From Pseudomonas sp. SID14000 (GTDB taxonomy: Bacteria > Pseudomonadota > Gammaproteobacteria > Pseudomonadales > Pseudomonadaceae), in contig NZ_NFZQ01000011.1 in assembly GCF_002165135.1 (NCBI RefSeq), forward strand, positions 186,001 through 250,000: 64,000 nucleotides of DNA, in the 5' to 3' direction. Position numbers and translations under genes: made by a program. The notes beneath the pieces are model-generated. The model ran no database searches and was not told the origin of the DNA. It saw nothing but the letters and a program-made list of their open reading frames with translations. Each line of letters begins with the position of its first letter. Position 1 is the stretch's first letter. Shown piece by piece: positions 36,301 to 44,729 of the stretch.

Positions 36301-36591
36301 GTCGAAGCCGCTCCGGTGGCCGAGCAACCCGCCCCGGTTGTCGAAGCCCAGCCAGAAGTGGTGGCCGAACCTGCCCCAGTGGCCGTCGAGCCTGCACCGG
36401 TCGAAGCCCCTGCGGCGGTGGAGCCTGCCACTGTCATGCTGGCCAACGGCCGTGCACCGAACGACCCGCGTGAAGTGCGCCGCCGCAAGCGCGAGGCCGA
36501 GGCTGCCGCCAAAGCCGCGCAGGAAGCTGCCGCAGCCGCCGAAGAGCCAGCCCTGGAAGCCACCGATGAGCACAAGCCTCATCACGGTTGA
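33316..36591 (+). CDS. rne: ribonuclease E
   Basis: The 1091 residues begin MKRMLINATQPEELRVALV. The catalytic half has the S1 domain (about 35-120), the DNase-I-like part with SIVIDPTEALVSIDINSARA and IGGLIVIDFIDM (metal Asp residues), and the zinc link CPRCSGTG. The C-terminal half is disordered: an R/E-rich RNA-binding block with twelve consecutive 6-residue repeats, an RRRSRGQRRRSNRRERQ arginine patch, then an A/V/E/P-rich stretch ending with GRAPNDPREVRRRKRE. RNase E starts mRNA decay and rRNA/tRNA processing and scaffolds the degradosome at the membrane. Confidence 0.97.
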   Translation: MKRMLINATQPEELRVALVDGQRLYDLDIESGAREQKKANIYKGKITRIEPSLEAAFVDFGSERHGFLPLKEISREYFKKTPEGRVNIKEVLSEGQEVIVQVEKEERGNKGAALTTFISLAGRYLVLMPNNPRAGGISRRIEGEERNELREALNGLTVPGDMGLIVRTAGLGRSSEEMQWDLDYLLQLWTAIKEASQDRAAPFLIYQESNVIIRAIRDYLRQDIGEVLIDSIDAQEEALTFIRQVMPQYASKVKLYEDSVPLFNRFQIESQIETAFQRVVDLPSGGSIVIDPTEALVSIDINSARATKGSDIEETALQTNLEAAEEIARQLRLRDIGGLIVIDFIDMTPAKNQRAVEERVRECLEADRARVQVGRISRFGLLEMSRQRLRPSLGESSGIVCPRCSGTGIIRDVESLSLAILRLIEEEALKDRTAEVRAQVPIPVAAFLLNEKRNSITKIELRTRARIIILPNDHLETPHFEVQRLRDDNPEVLSNQSSYEIAAAEAEEAPQPTATRTLVRQEAAVKTAPARANAPVPAAVEEPQPAAPVAPAPVAPEPSLFKGLVKSLVSLFAGKEEPAAAPVVTAAEKPIAERSPRNEERRNSRQQSRNRNGRRDEERKPREERAERTPREERQPREERAPREERAPREERAPRQPREDRRGNRGEERVRELREPLDATPAEREERQPREERVAREERAPREERAPREERAPREERAPREERAPREERAPREERAPREERAPREERAPREERAPREERAPREERTPREERAPRPPREERQPRVAEEATELAEEQLPNEELLQDEQEGTDGERPRRRSRGQRRRSNRRERQRNANGELIDGSEEEGSEEQPQPHQATELGAELAAGLAVTAAVASSNISASAEAQANQQAERATAEVTAVAETDNSEAAQPVEQAEKVEQVEAAAKAEEVAVAPVVEQPISEPVAVVEATAEPVVEVAPQPVVEAAPAAEPVVVAETPVEAPAVEAGEIEQAPAVVEAAPVAEQPAPVVEAQPEVVAEPAPVAVEPAPVEAPAAVEPATVMLANGRAPNDPREVRRRKREAEAAAKAAQEAAAAAEEPALEATDEHKPHHG
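35413..35628 (+). repeat. 18-bp tandem repeat inside rne (twelve units)
   Basis: Twelve adjacent 18-bp units encode eleven APREER hexapeptides and one TPREER; three more copies lie upstream near 35225. Codons differ between units (GCT/GCC/GCA, CCA/CCT/CCG, CGC/CGT), so the array is old and kept by selection on protein sequence, though the count may vary between strains. It lies in the RNA-binding scaffold region. Confidence 0.85.
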
Positions 36592-36607
36592 TAGCCAAGG
36601 CTGAATG

Positions 36608-36643
36608 AAAAAGCCCCGCCAGTGCGAACTGGCGGGGCTTTTT
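36608..36643 (+). terminator. rne terminator
   Basis: AAAAGCCCCGCCAGT and its complement ACTGGCGGGGCTTTT form a strong hairpin followed by TTTTT, 17 bp after the rne stop codon. The A run before the stem would let it act on both strands. Confidence 0.92.
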
Positions 36644-36670
36644 CTTGGCTAGGCGTTTTGCCTGTACCAA

Positions 36671-36753
36671 CCTCTTCGCGGGTAAACCCGCTCCCACAGG
36701 TACCTCACTACCCTCACCTGTGAGGTCCCTGTGGGAGCGGCTTTAGCCGCGAA
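36671..36753. repeat. REPIN-like REP pair
   Basis: CCTCTTCGCGGGTAAACCCG with CTCCCACAGG faces CCTGTGGGAGCGGC with TTTAGCCGCGAA across a short CCTCACTACC loop. It lies between the rne terminator and the murB end fragment. One arm recurs at 36990-37020 with the murB duplication. Confidence 0.8.
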
Positions 36754-36756
36754 AGG

Positions 36757-36957
36757 GCCAGCCCAGGCAATGAATCAGTAGAGGTTAGGCTCCATCTCCA
36801 GCTCAACCCCGAACCGCTCGAGGATATCGGCCTGGATCCGCCGCGCCAGCGCATGCATCTGTGCCCCGCTCGCCTGGCCATAGTTGACCAGCACCAGCGA
36901 CTGCAAACGATGCACCCCGGCATCCCCCTCGCGATGGCCCTTCCAGCCAGCCTGCTC
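36757..36957 (-). pseudogene. duplicated 3'-terminal fragment of murB
   Basis: This stretch repeats the last 60 codons of murB (matching 37024-37224) at an offset of exactly 267 bp, essentially without mismatch. The copy lacks the rest of the gene and runs into REP sequence (CTCCCACAG) at its upstream end. It is part of a direct tandem duplication of murB 3' end plus REP, so it should be silent. Confidence 0.9.
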
Positions 36958-37041
36958 CCACAGAGACCTCACTACCCTCAGGCCCTGTGAGGTCCCTGTG
37001 GGAGCGGCTTTAGCCGCGAAAGGGCCAGCCCAGGCAATGAA

Positions 37042-38061
37042 TCAGTAGAGGTTAGGCTCCATCTCCAGCTCAACCCCGAACCGCTCGAGGATATCGGCCT
37101 GGATCCGCCGCGCCAGCGCATGCATCTGTGCCCCGCTCGCCTGGCCATAGTTGACCAGCACCAGCGACTGCAAACGATGCACCCCGGCATCCCCCTCGCG
37201 ATGGCCCTTCCAGCCAGCCTGCTCGATCAACCAGCCCGCCGCCAGCTTCACCTGGCCATCGGCCTGGGGATAAGCCACCACCCCCGGGTATTGCGCACGA
37301 ATACGCTCGACCTGTTCAGCCGATACCACCGGGTTCTTGAAGAAGCTCCCGGCATTACCCAGCTCAGCCGGGTCTGGCAGCTTCTCGCGGCGAATGCTGC
37401 AGATCGCCTCGCTGATCGCCTGTGCGGTCGGCTCGGTCACGCCCTGCTCCACCAGGCGCTGGCGCACCGGGCCGTAGTCCAGGTGGGCCTGCAGCGTGCG
37501 GCTCAAGGCAAAGCGCACACGCAGGATCAGCCAACGCCCGGGGCTGCGCTTGAACAAGCTGTCGCGATACCCGAAGGCACACTCCGCCAAACCGAAGTCG
37601 CGCAGCTCGCCGGTCTCGCGGTCCAGGGCGGTCAGGCCGGCGAACACGTCCTTGATTTCCACGCCATAGGCGCCCACGTTCTGCATCGGCGCGGCGCCCA
37701 CGGTCCCTGGGATCAGGCTGAGGTTCTCCAGCCCGCAATACCCCTGCGCCAGTGTCCACTGCACGAACGGGTGCCATGGCTCACCGGCCTCGGCCTCGAC
37801 CACAATACGTTCGCCATCATCGCTAAGCACGCGCCTGCCACGGCTGGCCATATGCAGTACCAGCGCATCGATATCGCGAGTCAGCAGCAAGTTGCTGCCG
37901 CCGCCAATCACCAGTACCGGCACGCCGCCTTGCTGTGCCTGGGCCAGCGCCTGGCGCACCTCCTGGTCATCATGTGCCTGGCTGAAATACCGTGCCTTCA
38001 CGTCGATGCCAAAGGTGTTGTACGGCTTGAGCGATACCTGCTCCTGCCATCGCACTGTCAT
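37042..38061 (-). CDS. murB: UDP-N-acetylenolpyruvoylglucosamine reductase
   Basis: The 339 residues begin MTVRWQEQVSLKPYNTFGID, with FAD-binding VIGGGSNLLLT and IPGTVGAAPMQNVGAYGVE. The catalytic Ser is in LGNAGSFFKNP and the C-terminal Glu in the ELEMEP end. The length and form are the E. coli-like type I MurB. It reduces UDP-GlcNAc-enolpyruvate for peptidoglycan. It overlaps the phosphatase gene by 4 bp at its start. Its 3' end is duplicated downstream. Confidence 0.96.
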   Translation of the reverse strand: MTVRWQEQVSLKPYNTFGIDVKARYFSQAHDDQEVRQALAQAQQGGVPVLVIGGGSNLLLTRDIDALVLHMASRGRRVLSDDGERIVVEAEAGEPWHPFVQWTLAQGYCGLENLSLIPGTVGAAPMQNVGAYGVEIKDVFAGLTALDRETGELRDFGLAECAFGYRDSLFKRSPGRWLILRVRFALSRTLQAHLDYGPVRQRLVEQGVTEPTAQAISEAICSIRREKLPDPAELGNAGSFFKNPVVSAEQVERIRAQYPGVVAYPQADGQVKLAAGWLIEQAGWKGHREGDAGVHRLQSLVLVNYGQASGAQMHALARRIQADILERFGVELEMEPNLY

Positions 38062-38522
38062 AGCCGCCCCTTGATTTCGAGCACCAGCGCCTGGCACGCC
38101 GCTTCCACCAGGTCGAGCACCTGCTCGAAGCCGTCGGCGCCGCCGTAGTACGGGTCTGGCACTTCATCCAGCGCTGCGCCATAGCGGCGCAGGAACAGGT
38201 CGAGTTCCGCCACTGCCGTGTGCGGGCGCATCGCGCGCAAGTGGCCAAGGTTGCTCTCGTCCATGGCCAGGATCAGGTCATATTCGGCAAAGTGCACCGC
38301 CTTGACCTGCTGGGCGCGTTGCTGCGACAGGTCATAGCCACGCGCCAGCGCTGCCTTGCAGGTGCGGCTGTCAGGCGCCTTGCCGACATGCCAGTCGCCG
38401 GTGCCGGCCGAGGCCACATGCACTCGGTCGGCAAGCCCGGCAACCTGCAATTGATGACGTAGCACGCCTTCGGCGGTAGGCGAGCGGCAGATATTGCCGA
38501 GGCAGACGAACAGGACACGCAT
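38058..38522 (-). CDS. low-molecular-weight protein tyrosine phosphatase
   Basis: The 154 residues start with the P-loop VCLGNICRSPTAEG, with the nucleophile Cys and the Arg, and the general acid Asp lies in VPDPYYGG. It removes phosphate from tyrosine or arginine on proteins. It is coupled to kdsB upstream and murB downstream by overlaps of 1-4 bp. No capsule genes are adjacent, as is usual for this housekeeping copy. Confidence 0.94.
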   Translation of the reverse strand: MRVLFVCLGNICRSPTAEGVLRHQLQVAGLADRVHVASAGTGDWHVGKAPDSRTCKAALARGYDLSQQRAQQVKAVHFAEYDLILAMDESNLGHLRAMRPHTAVAELDLFLRRYGAALDEVPDPYYGGADGFEQVLDLVEAACQALVLEIKGRL

Positions 38523-39286
38523 CAGGCCTCCAGCAAGCGCCGTACGCGCTCCAGGTCTTCAGGGGTATCCACGCCCACGGCAGGCGCCTCGATGGCGTCT
38601 TCGACGTGGATGCGTACGCCGTGCCACAGGGCGCGCAGTTGCTCCAGCGCTTCGGTCTGCTCGAGCCAGCACGGGCCCCAGCTGACGAAGTCCTGCAGGA
38701 AGCCGACGCGATAGGCGTACATGCCGATGTGACGGCGATACGGCACGCCTTCTGGCAGCACGTTTCGCTCCCTGGCGAAGGCATCGCGGGCCCACGGCAG
38801 CGGCGCACGGCTGAAGGTCAGGGCCAGGCCGCTCTTGTCGCTGACCACCTTGACCGCGTTGGGGTTGAATACGGTTTCCGGCTCATGGATCGGCTCGGCC
38901 AAAGTGGCGATACCGGCCTCCGGATGCGCCGCCAGGTTGGCTGCGACCTGGTCGATGATAACCGGCGGAATCAGCGGTTCGTCGCCCTGCACGTTGACCA
39001 CGATGGCATCAGCCGGAAGGCCCAGGTGTGTGGCCACCTCGGCCAGGCGGTCGGTGCCGGACTCATGGTCGGCACGAGTCATCAGCACTTCGGCGCCGAA
39101 GGCCTGGCAGGCCTCCAAGATGCTGGCGTCGTCGGTAGCGATGACCACGCGGCTTGCACCGCTCTTGCGGGCCTGTTCCCACACATGCTGCACCATCGGC
39201 TTGCCGGCAATCGGCAGCAATGGCTTGCCTGGCAGGCGTGTGGAGCGCAGCCGGGCGGGGATCACCACGGTAAAGTTCAGGCTCAT
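38522..39286 (-). CDS. kdsB: CMP-KDO synthetase
   Basis: The 254 residues have the nucleotidyltransferase start VVIPARLRSTRLPGKPL, IATDD, and NVQGDEPLIPP. It activates KDO with CTP for lipopolysaccharide core synthesis. It overlaps the Trm112-like gene by 4 bp. Confidence 0.97.
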   Translation of the reverse strand: MSLNFTVVIPARLRSTRLPGKPLLPIAGKPMVQHVWEQARKSGASRVVIATDDASILEACQAFGAEVLMTRADHESGTDRLAEVATHLGLPADAIVVNVQGDEPLIPPVIIDQVAANLAAHPEAGIATLAEPIHEPETVFNPNAVKVVSDKSGLALTFSRAPLPWARDAFARERNVLPEGVPYRRHIGMYAYRVGFLQDFVSWGPCWLEQTEALEQLRALWHGVRIHVEDAIEAPAVGVDTPEDLERVRRLLEA

Positions 39287-39468
39287 TTGTCCAGACGCTC
39301 GTCGTCGGTCAGGGTGCGCGCCTCGCTTTCCAGCATGACCGGGATGCCGTCGCGGATCGGGTAGGCCAGGCCAGCGCCCTTGCTGATCAGCTCGGTCTTG
39401 TCGGCACTGAGCTTGAGCGGGCCTTTGGTGATCGGGCAGGCCAGGATATCGAGCAGTTTGGTGTCCAT
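39283..39468 (-). CDS. Trm112-like protein (YcaR type)
   Basis: The 61 residues (MDTKLLDILACPITKGPL) match the Trm112/YcaR family. The family often has CPxCKG; here only one Cys remains in CPITKG. Its role is unknown, but it is nearly always found between lpxK and kdsB. The overlap with kdsB suggests coupled translation. Confidence 0.92.
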   Translation of the reverse strand: MDTKLLDILACPITKGPLKLSADKTELISKGAGLAYPIRDGIPVMLESEARTLTDDERLDK

Positions 39469-39512
39469 GGGAGGCTTCCTTTAGGCCAGGTGGCCGGAAA
39501 TTGAAAACGGGC

Positions 39513-40514
39513 TCAGGGCTTGCGGAGCAAGCGTTGCAGCTGGTTGTCGAACCAGGCGCTGAAGGCCGGCGTGGGCTGCGCCTCGACGGCCAGGTACCAC
39601 CAGTCGTCAGCGGCGAAGGCCCGGCATTTCACCGCATCCTTCTCGGTCATGACCAGTGGCAACGGCGGGCTGAAGGCCAGGCTCTGGGCACTGAACTGTG
39701 CATGGTCGGCAAAGGGATGCGGCACCGGCTGCCAGTTTAGCCCCAGCAGGGTATTGAAGAAACGCTGCGGATTGCCGATACCGGCCACCGCGTGCAGGCG
39801 TTGGCCTGCCGGAAAATGGTCAAGCGCGCGGCGCTCGCCAGTGCGCAAGTTGACCAGGGCGGACGGCTGCAGGCGGAAGCCGAAGCCATCGGTACGGTCT
39901 GCGCTGGCGCCGTTGAACAGCACCGCATCAGCCTCGTGCAGGCGCTCGGCCGGCTCACGCAACGGCCCCGCCGGCAGGCAGCGACCATTGCCCAGGCCGC
40001 GGGCGGCATCGATCAGCACCAGCTCCAGGTCGCGGGCCAGGCGGTAGTGCTGCATACCGTCGTCACACAGGATCAGGTCGAGTGGTTCACTGGCCAGCAG
40101 TGCCTGCACCGCGCGAGAGCGGTCGGGGTCGATCATCAGCGGCACGCCGGTGCGCTGCACGATCAGCAGCGGTTCATCGCCGGCCTGCTCGGCAGCCTGG
40201 TCGGCCTGCACGCGCCAGGGTAGCTGCGGCGGCTTGGCGCCATAGCCACGGCTGACCACACCCACCTTCAGCCCCTGCTGGCGGCAGTGCTCGATCAGCC
40301 AGAGGATCATCGGCGTCTTGCCGGTACCACCGACAGTGATGTTACCCACCACGATGACCGGCACCGGGGCCCGGTAGCTGGCACTTTCGCCTCTTAGAAA
40401 ACGCGCTCGCTTGCGCGTGACCACGCGGCGATACAACGCCTCCAGCGGGCGCAGCAGCGCCAAGGCCGGATGCCCGGCGTACCAGGCGGCGAGCAGACGG
40501 TCGGCGAAGGCCAT
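39513..40514 (-). CDS. lpxK: tetraacyldisaccharide 4'-kinase
   Basis: The 333 residues start at the ATG overlapping the exbD stop (TGATG). The Walker A is VGNITVGGTGKTP near residue 55, with LCDDGMQHYRL downstream. It phosphorylates the lipid A disaccharide at the inner membrane. A membrane-associated N-terminal helix (WYAGHPALALLRPLEALY) is present. Confidence 0.96.
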   Translation of the reverse strand: MAFADRLLAAWYAGHPALALLRPLEALYRRVVTRKRARFLRGESASYRAPVPVIVVGNITVGGTGKTPMILWLIEHCRQQGLKVGVVSRGYGAKPPQLPWRVQADQAAEQAGDEPLLIVQRTGVPLMIDPDRSRAVQALLASEPLDLILCDDGMQHYRLARDLELVLIDAARGLGNGRCLPAGPLREPAERLHEADAVLFNGASADRTDGFGFRLQPSALVNLRTGERRALDHFPAGQRLHAVAGIGNPQRFFNTLLGLNWQPVPHPFADHAQFSAQSLAFSPPLPLVMTEKDAVKCRAFAADDWWYLAVEAQPTPAFSAWFDNQLQRLLRKP

Positions 40515-40948
40515 CAAGGCGTGTCCTGGGCCGCCTCGACGGTGGTCATGCGCAACTGGCTGAAACCGAGCTTGCCGGCGGCATCCATTGCGGTGACCAC
40601 AGCCTGGTGCGGGGTCTTGCCGTCGGCGCTGATGGCCAGCGGCAGCTTGTTGTCGCCGCCCGACTCACGCTCGATCGCTTCGCTCAGGGTGGCCAGGTCG
40701 CTCTTGGGCAGCAGGTGATTGTTCACCGAGTACACGCCTTCGGCGCTGATGGTGATTTCCACCAGCTTGCCCTGGTCGGGCGGCGCCTGTTCGGCGCTGG
40801 CGGCTTCGGGCAGCTCGACGCGCAGCTGGGTCTCGCGGGTGAAGGTGGTGGTGACCACGAAGAACAGCAGCAGGACGAACACCACGTCGATCAGCGACGC
40901 CAGGTTGATGTCGACGTTCTCCCGCTGGCGATTGCGCCGGAACTTCAC
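40514..40948 (-). CDS. exbD: ExbD/TolR family biopolymer transport protein
   Basis: The 144 residues have one membrane helix near 17-37 (LIDVVFVLLLFFVVTTTF) with the proton-relevant Asp in SLIDVVF, then a periplasmic domain. It works with the ExbB-like partner encoded 4 bp upstream as a proton-driven stator. No tonB follows, so the pair may serve another TonB or a Tol-like role. Confidence 0.92.
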   Translation of the reverse strand: MKFRRNRQRENVDINLASLIDVVFVLLLFFVVTTTFTRETQLRVELPEAASAEQAPPDQGKLVEITISAEGVYSVNNHLLPKSDLATLSEAIERESGGDNKLPLAISADGKTPHQAVVTAMDAAGKLGFSQLRMTTVEAAQDTP

Positions 40949-41580
40949 GCCTTGCCTCCGGCCACTTCCACTTCGCGGTCGCCCTGGATCACTTCCACCA
41001 GCTTGATCGCCTCCTGCTCCATGCCCACCACCAGCTCATCGATGCGGCGCAGCAGGAAGCGGTGGAAGAACACCGCCGGGATACCAACCATCAGGCCGGC
41101 CGCGGTGGTGACCAGGGCCTTGGATATACCACCGGCCAGCACTGCGGCGTTGGCAGTCATCTGCGAGCCCATGAAGGCGCTGAAAATGTCGATCATGCCC
41201 AGCACGGTGCCCAGTAGGCCCAACAGCGGGGCCATGGCGGCGATGGTGCCGAGCGTGCTGATGTAGCGCTCCAGTTCGTGAATGACGCGCGAAGCGGCTT
41301 CCTCGATGCATTCCTTCATGATTTCGCGGCCATGGCGCGAGTTGGCCAGGCCGGCGGCGAGGATTTCGCCCAGTGGCGAATCGGCGCGCAGGGCCTTGAG
41401 CTTGTCACTGGTCAGTTGCTTGTCCTTGATCCATATCCACACCTGGCCGAGCAGGTGCGGCGGGGTGACGCGGCTGACGCGCAAGGTCCACAGGCGCTCG
41501 ACGACGATAGCCATGGCAACGATGGAGCTCAGAATGATCGGCAGCATCATCCAACCACCGGACTTGACCAATTCCCACAC
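40945..41580 (-). CDS. exbB: ExbB/TolQ family proton channel protein
   Basis: The GTG at 41580 (VWELVKSGGWMMLPI) gives 211 residues; the frame stays open to 41619. There are three membrane helices: about 10-30, then AAMAPLLGLLGTVLGMIDIF and ISKALVTTAAGLMVGIPAVFFH. The partner is ExbD. It lies downstream of comEC by about 160 bp of T/G-rich repeats. Confidence 0.92.
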   Translation of the reverse strand: MWELVKSGGWMMLPIILSSIVAMAIVVERLWTLRVSRVTPPHLLGQVWIWIKDKQLTSDKLKALRADSPLGEILAAGLANSRHGREIMKECIEEAASRVIHELERYISTLGTIAAMAPLLGLLGTVLGMIDIFSAFMGSQMTANAAVLAGGISKALVTTAAGLMVGIPAVFFHRFLLRRIDELVVGMEQEAIKLVEVIQGDREVEVAGGKA

Positions 41581-41740
41581 AGTAAACGCCCCTTCGGAAA
41601 AAGGCCGCCACTCTACCATAGGCGCGCCGGGGGCTCATCTGCCGGAGGTCAGGGAATTGGGTTGCGAGGGGTTGCGGGGGGTGAGGGGTGAGGGGTGAGG
41701 GTTCGCCATGACAGTTGCAGCGCCTGCAAGCCACTACACC

Positions 41741-43954
41741 TCACTGCACCCAAACCCGCCAAAACCGCCGCTGCCCCCGCACACTCTCGACCTCCCCTTG
41801 CCTCCCCAGCACCAACCGCAACGCCCCCTGTTCCGCCGTGTCATGCATCACCACCCCATGCCGCCTGTAACGTTCGACCACCTGCGCATGCGGGTGCCCG
41901 AAGCTGTTGTTGCGCCCCCGCGAAATCAGTACCCCGCGCGGCGCCGTGGCGCGGATGAAGACCTCGCTGGACGAACTGCGGCTGCCATGGTGCGGCGACT
42001 GCAACCAGTCGATACGCGGCGCCTCGGTAGCCGCCATCCAGGCCCGTTCGGCACCGGCCTCCATATCACCCGCCAGCAACAACCGCTCACCCTGCGCCTC
42101 GACCAACAGCACACAAGAACGGTCATTGCTGCTCTGCCCATCAGCCCAGCGCCACAGCGAAAAGCGCACGCCATCCCACGTCCATTGCTCGCCGCTGACA
42201 CAAGGTTGCAGTTGCATCTCATCCAGCACTTCGCCGCCGATCACCCGTTTGACCGGCAGACCACGCAGGATTGCGCCAGCACCACCGGCGTGGTCGGCAT
42301 GGGCGTGGCTGATCAGCATCAGGTCCAGGCTGCCAACCCCCAGCTTGCGCAAGCTCGGCAACACCACCCGCTCGCCCAGGTCGCTCTCTCCCTTGGCCGG
42401 CCCGGCGTCGTAAAGCATGTTGTGATGGCGGGTGCGCAACAGCACTGCCAATCCTTGGCCGACGTCCAGCTGCCAGACCTCGACCTCGCCGAACGGCACC
42501 GTCTCCCGGGGTACCCACAGCGCCAGCAACATCACTCCACCCAACCCACGCAGTGGTACGCCATGGGGCATCAGAACCAGCAGCGCACCCAGGCAGACCA
42601 GCAGCCAGGCCCACAACGGCAAGGCCGGCGGTACCCATGCCGGCTGTTGCTGCGCCACCAGCGCCAGCAGCCGGAACAGTAGATCCAGCAAGTCACCTGC
42701 CAGCCAGAGCAACACCTCCCCTACCCCGCCCAGCGGCAGCAACAAGGTGCCCAGCAACGCCAACGGCAGCACCGCCAGGCTCACCCACGGCACTGCCACA
42801 AGGTTGGCCAGCGGCGCACTCAGGCTCACCGGCAAGCCCGTGGCCAGCAGCACTGGTAGCAAACCTATGGCAATCACCCATTGTGCGCGCGTCCAGGCCT
42901 GCCAAGGCCGCCAGCCACCCAATCGGGCACTGAAGCAATAGATAAGCGTGACCACGGCAGCAAACGACAGCCAGAAACCAGGTAACAGAGCCGCCAACGG
43001 CTCGACCAGCAACACGGCAACCAGCGCCAGCAATAAAGGTAAAAAGGCCCCAAGGTGACGAAAGCGCAGGCGCCAGAGCAACACCACGGCCAGCATCAGG
43101 CAGGCACGCTGTACCGGCACGCCTGCACCGGCCAGCCAGCCATAGGCCAGCGCTGCGGTCATGGCCAGGCCGCAGGCCCAAGGCAACCAAGGCAGGCGTA
43201 CGGGCCACAGCCCCCAGCGCACCAGCCCGGCAACCAGGCCATACAGCAAGCCGGCGACCAGTCCGATGTGCTGGCCAGAGATCACCAGCAGGTGCACCGT
43301 GCCGGTGGCCTGCAACGTTTGCCAGTCCTCCCGCGCCAGGCCCGTACCGTCGCCAAGTACCAGTGCCACCAACGCTGCCTGTCGGCCATTGGTCTCGACT
43401 GCCAGCAGACGCTGGCGCAGCGCATCGCGCCAACCGCCGGTTGCAGGCGCCAGCAACTGCCCGGCCTTGACCGTGCCGGTGGCCCCCACCCGACGCGCCA
43501 GCAGTTGCGCCTCCCGGTCTGGTCCATACGGATTGAGCAGCCCGGCCGGGCGCTGCAAGGTCACCGCCAGCCGCCACTGCTCGCCCGCCCGCAGCGACGG
43601 CCCGTCGAACCAGCTCAGTTGCAGGCGCTGCGGCAGTTCTGCCCGCCGCGAGCTGGGCGCATCCAGCTCGAAGCGCACACCTTGCGCAGTCCGGGTCGGC
43701 AGGCCGACCACCTGACCTTCAAGCCACAGGGTGCGGCCATCCAGCCCGGCGGCCAGGCGGTCATCCAGCGCCTGCTGCGCGGACCAGCAGGCCCAACACA
43801 GGCCCAACAAAAAACAGCCCAGCGGCCACAGCCGGGTGAACAAGCCGACGCCACCGGCCACGGCCAGCAGCACCAGCCATCCGACCGATGGCAATGCGGG
43901 AAGAAAGATCAGGCACAACAGCCCGAGCGCGAGCGCAAACATCCCTGTGCGCAT
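41741..43954 (-). CDS. comEC: ComEC/Rec2 family DNA uptake channel
   Basis: The ATG at 43954 has GGAG 9 bp upstream and gives 737 residues. It has N-terminal membrane segments and a DUF4131-type soluble domain, then the Competence domain (VISGQHIGLVAGLLYGLVAG) with many helices, then a C-terminal metallo-beta-lactamase-like domain with SHAHADHAGG. It would translocate single-stranded DNA across the inner membrane. The gene is divergent from the DUF2062 gene. Confidence 0.94.
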   Translation of the reverse strand: MRTGMFALALGLLCLIFLPALPSVGWLVLLAVAGGVGLFTRLWPLGCFLLGLCWACWSAQQALDDRLAAGLDGRTLWLEGQVVGLPTRTAQGVRFELDAPSSRRAELPQRLQLSWFDGPSLRAGEQWRLAVTLQRPAGLLNPYGPDREAQLLARRVGATGTVKAGQLLAPATGGWRDALRQRLLAVETNGRQAALVALVLGDGTGLAREDWQTLQATGTVHLLVISGQHIGLVAGLLYGLVAGLVRWGLWPVRLPWLPWACGLAMTAALAYGWLAGAGVPVQRACLMLAVVLLWRLRFRHLGAFLPLLLALVAVLLVEPLAALLPGFWLSFAAVVTLIYCFSARLGGWRPWQAWTRAQWVIAIGLLPVLLATGLPVSLSAPLANLVAVPWVSLAVLPLALLGTLLLPLGGVGEVLLWLAGDLLDLLFRLLALVAQQQPAWVPPALPLWAWLLVCLGALLVLMPHGVPLRGLGGVMLLALWVPRETVPFGEVEVWQLDVGQGLAVLLRTRHHNMLYDAGPAKGESDLGERVVLPSLRKLGVGSLDLMLISHAHADHAGGAGAILRGLPVKRVIGGEVLDEMQLQPCVSGEQWTWDGVRFSLWRWADGQSSNDRSCVLLVEAQGERLLLAGDMEAGAERAWMAATEAPRIDWLQSPHHGSRSSSSEVFIRATAPRGVLISRGRNNSFGHPHAQVVERYRRHGVVMHDTAEQGALRLVLGRQGEVESVRGQRRFWRVWVQ

Positions 43955-44096
43955 GAAGTAGAGCTCCAGAAGCGAAATCACCTTCTGAGGCATAGCCCAA
44001 TTGCCGGCACCACTTGCTCAACAATTGTCACAAACTCTAAACGAGGCTGAGCGGGAATCAGGGCATACTGCCCGGATCAACGCTCCGGGAGCCTAC

Positions 44097-44729
44097 ATGC
44101 CGCGCCGACTTTTCAAACGCTACATGCCGGACCCGACCAGTATTCGGGAACACAAGTCCTTACGCTTTTTCGGCAAGTTGCTGCATGACCCGAACCTCTG
44201 GCACCTGAACCGCCATTCGGTGGCGCGGGCCATGGGCGTTGGCCTGTTCGCGGCGCTGATCCCGATGCCAGCACAGATGCTGCTGGCCGCCGCGCTGGCC
44301 ATTCCGCTGCGCGGCAACCTGCCGATCGCGGTCAGCCTGGTATGGCTGACCAACCCGCTGACCATGCCACCGGTGTTCTTCGTCACCTACATGACCGGCG
44401 CCTGGCTGATGCAGGTACCGCCGCGCACCCTGCCCGACGAGCTGACTTTCCAGTGGATCACCGACCAGTTGTCGACGCTGTGGCAACCCTTCCTGCTCGG
44501 CTCGGTAGTGTGCGGCGTGGTGCTGGGCATCCTTGGCTACTTCACCACCATGCTCTACTGGCGCTGGTGGGTGGGCCGGCAGTGGCGTCTGCGCCAATGC
44601 CGGTGCAAGGCTTCAGGCACGCATGCCGCGGCCGCTGACCAGCAGGCGCACGCACACCAGGTAGAGCACCGCGGTGGCGACCAGCATGAACGTAATCGCC
44701 GTGCCAATGCTGATATCCGACACCCCTAG
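44097..44729 (+). CDS. DUF2062 domain-containing protein
   Basis: The ATG at 44097 (MPRRLFKRYMPDPTSIREHKSL) gives 210 residues. The DUF2062 part spans residues 20-165 with membrane stretches (LFAALIPMPAQMLLAAALAIPL, LGSVVCGVVLGILGYFTTMLY). Relatives usually stop soon after RWWVGRQWRLR. Here the frame runs about 40 residues further into low-complexity H/A/R-rich sequence and overlaps the 3' end of the convergent ABC permease gene by 117 bp. That tail is suspect. Confidence 0.85.
   Translation: MPRRLFKRYMPDPTSIREHKSLRFFGKLLHDPNLWHLNRHSVARAMGVGLFAALIPMPAQMLLAAALAIPLRGNLPIAVSLVWLTNPLTMPPVFFVTYMTGAWLMQVPPRTLPDELTFQWITDQLSTLWQPFLLGSVVCGVVLGILGYFTTMLYWRWWVGRQWRLRQCRCKASGTHAAAADQQAHAHQVEHRGGDQHERNRRANADIRHP

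Noticed and set aside
32902..36585. Very long minus-strand open frame opposite rne
   Set aside because: It is the mirror of the GC-rich, repeat-bearing rne gene; its translation is low-complexity G/F/L-rich with no domain, whereas the plus strand is a clear RNase E.
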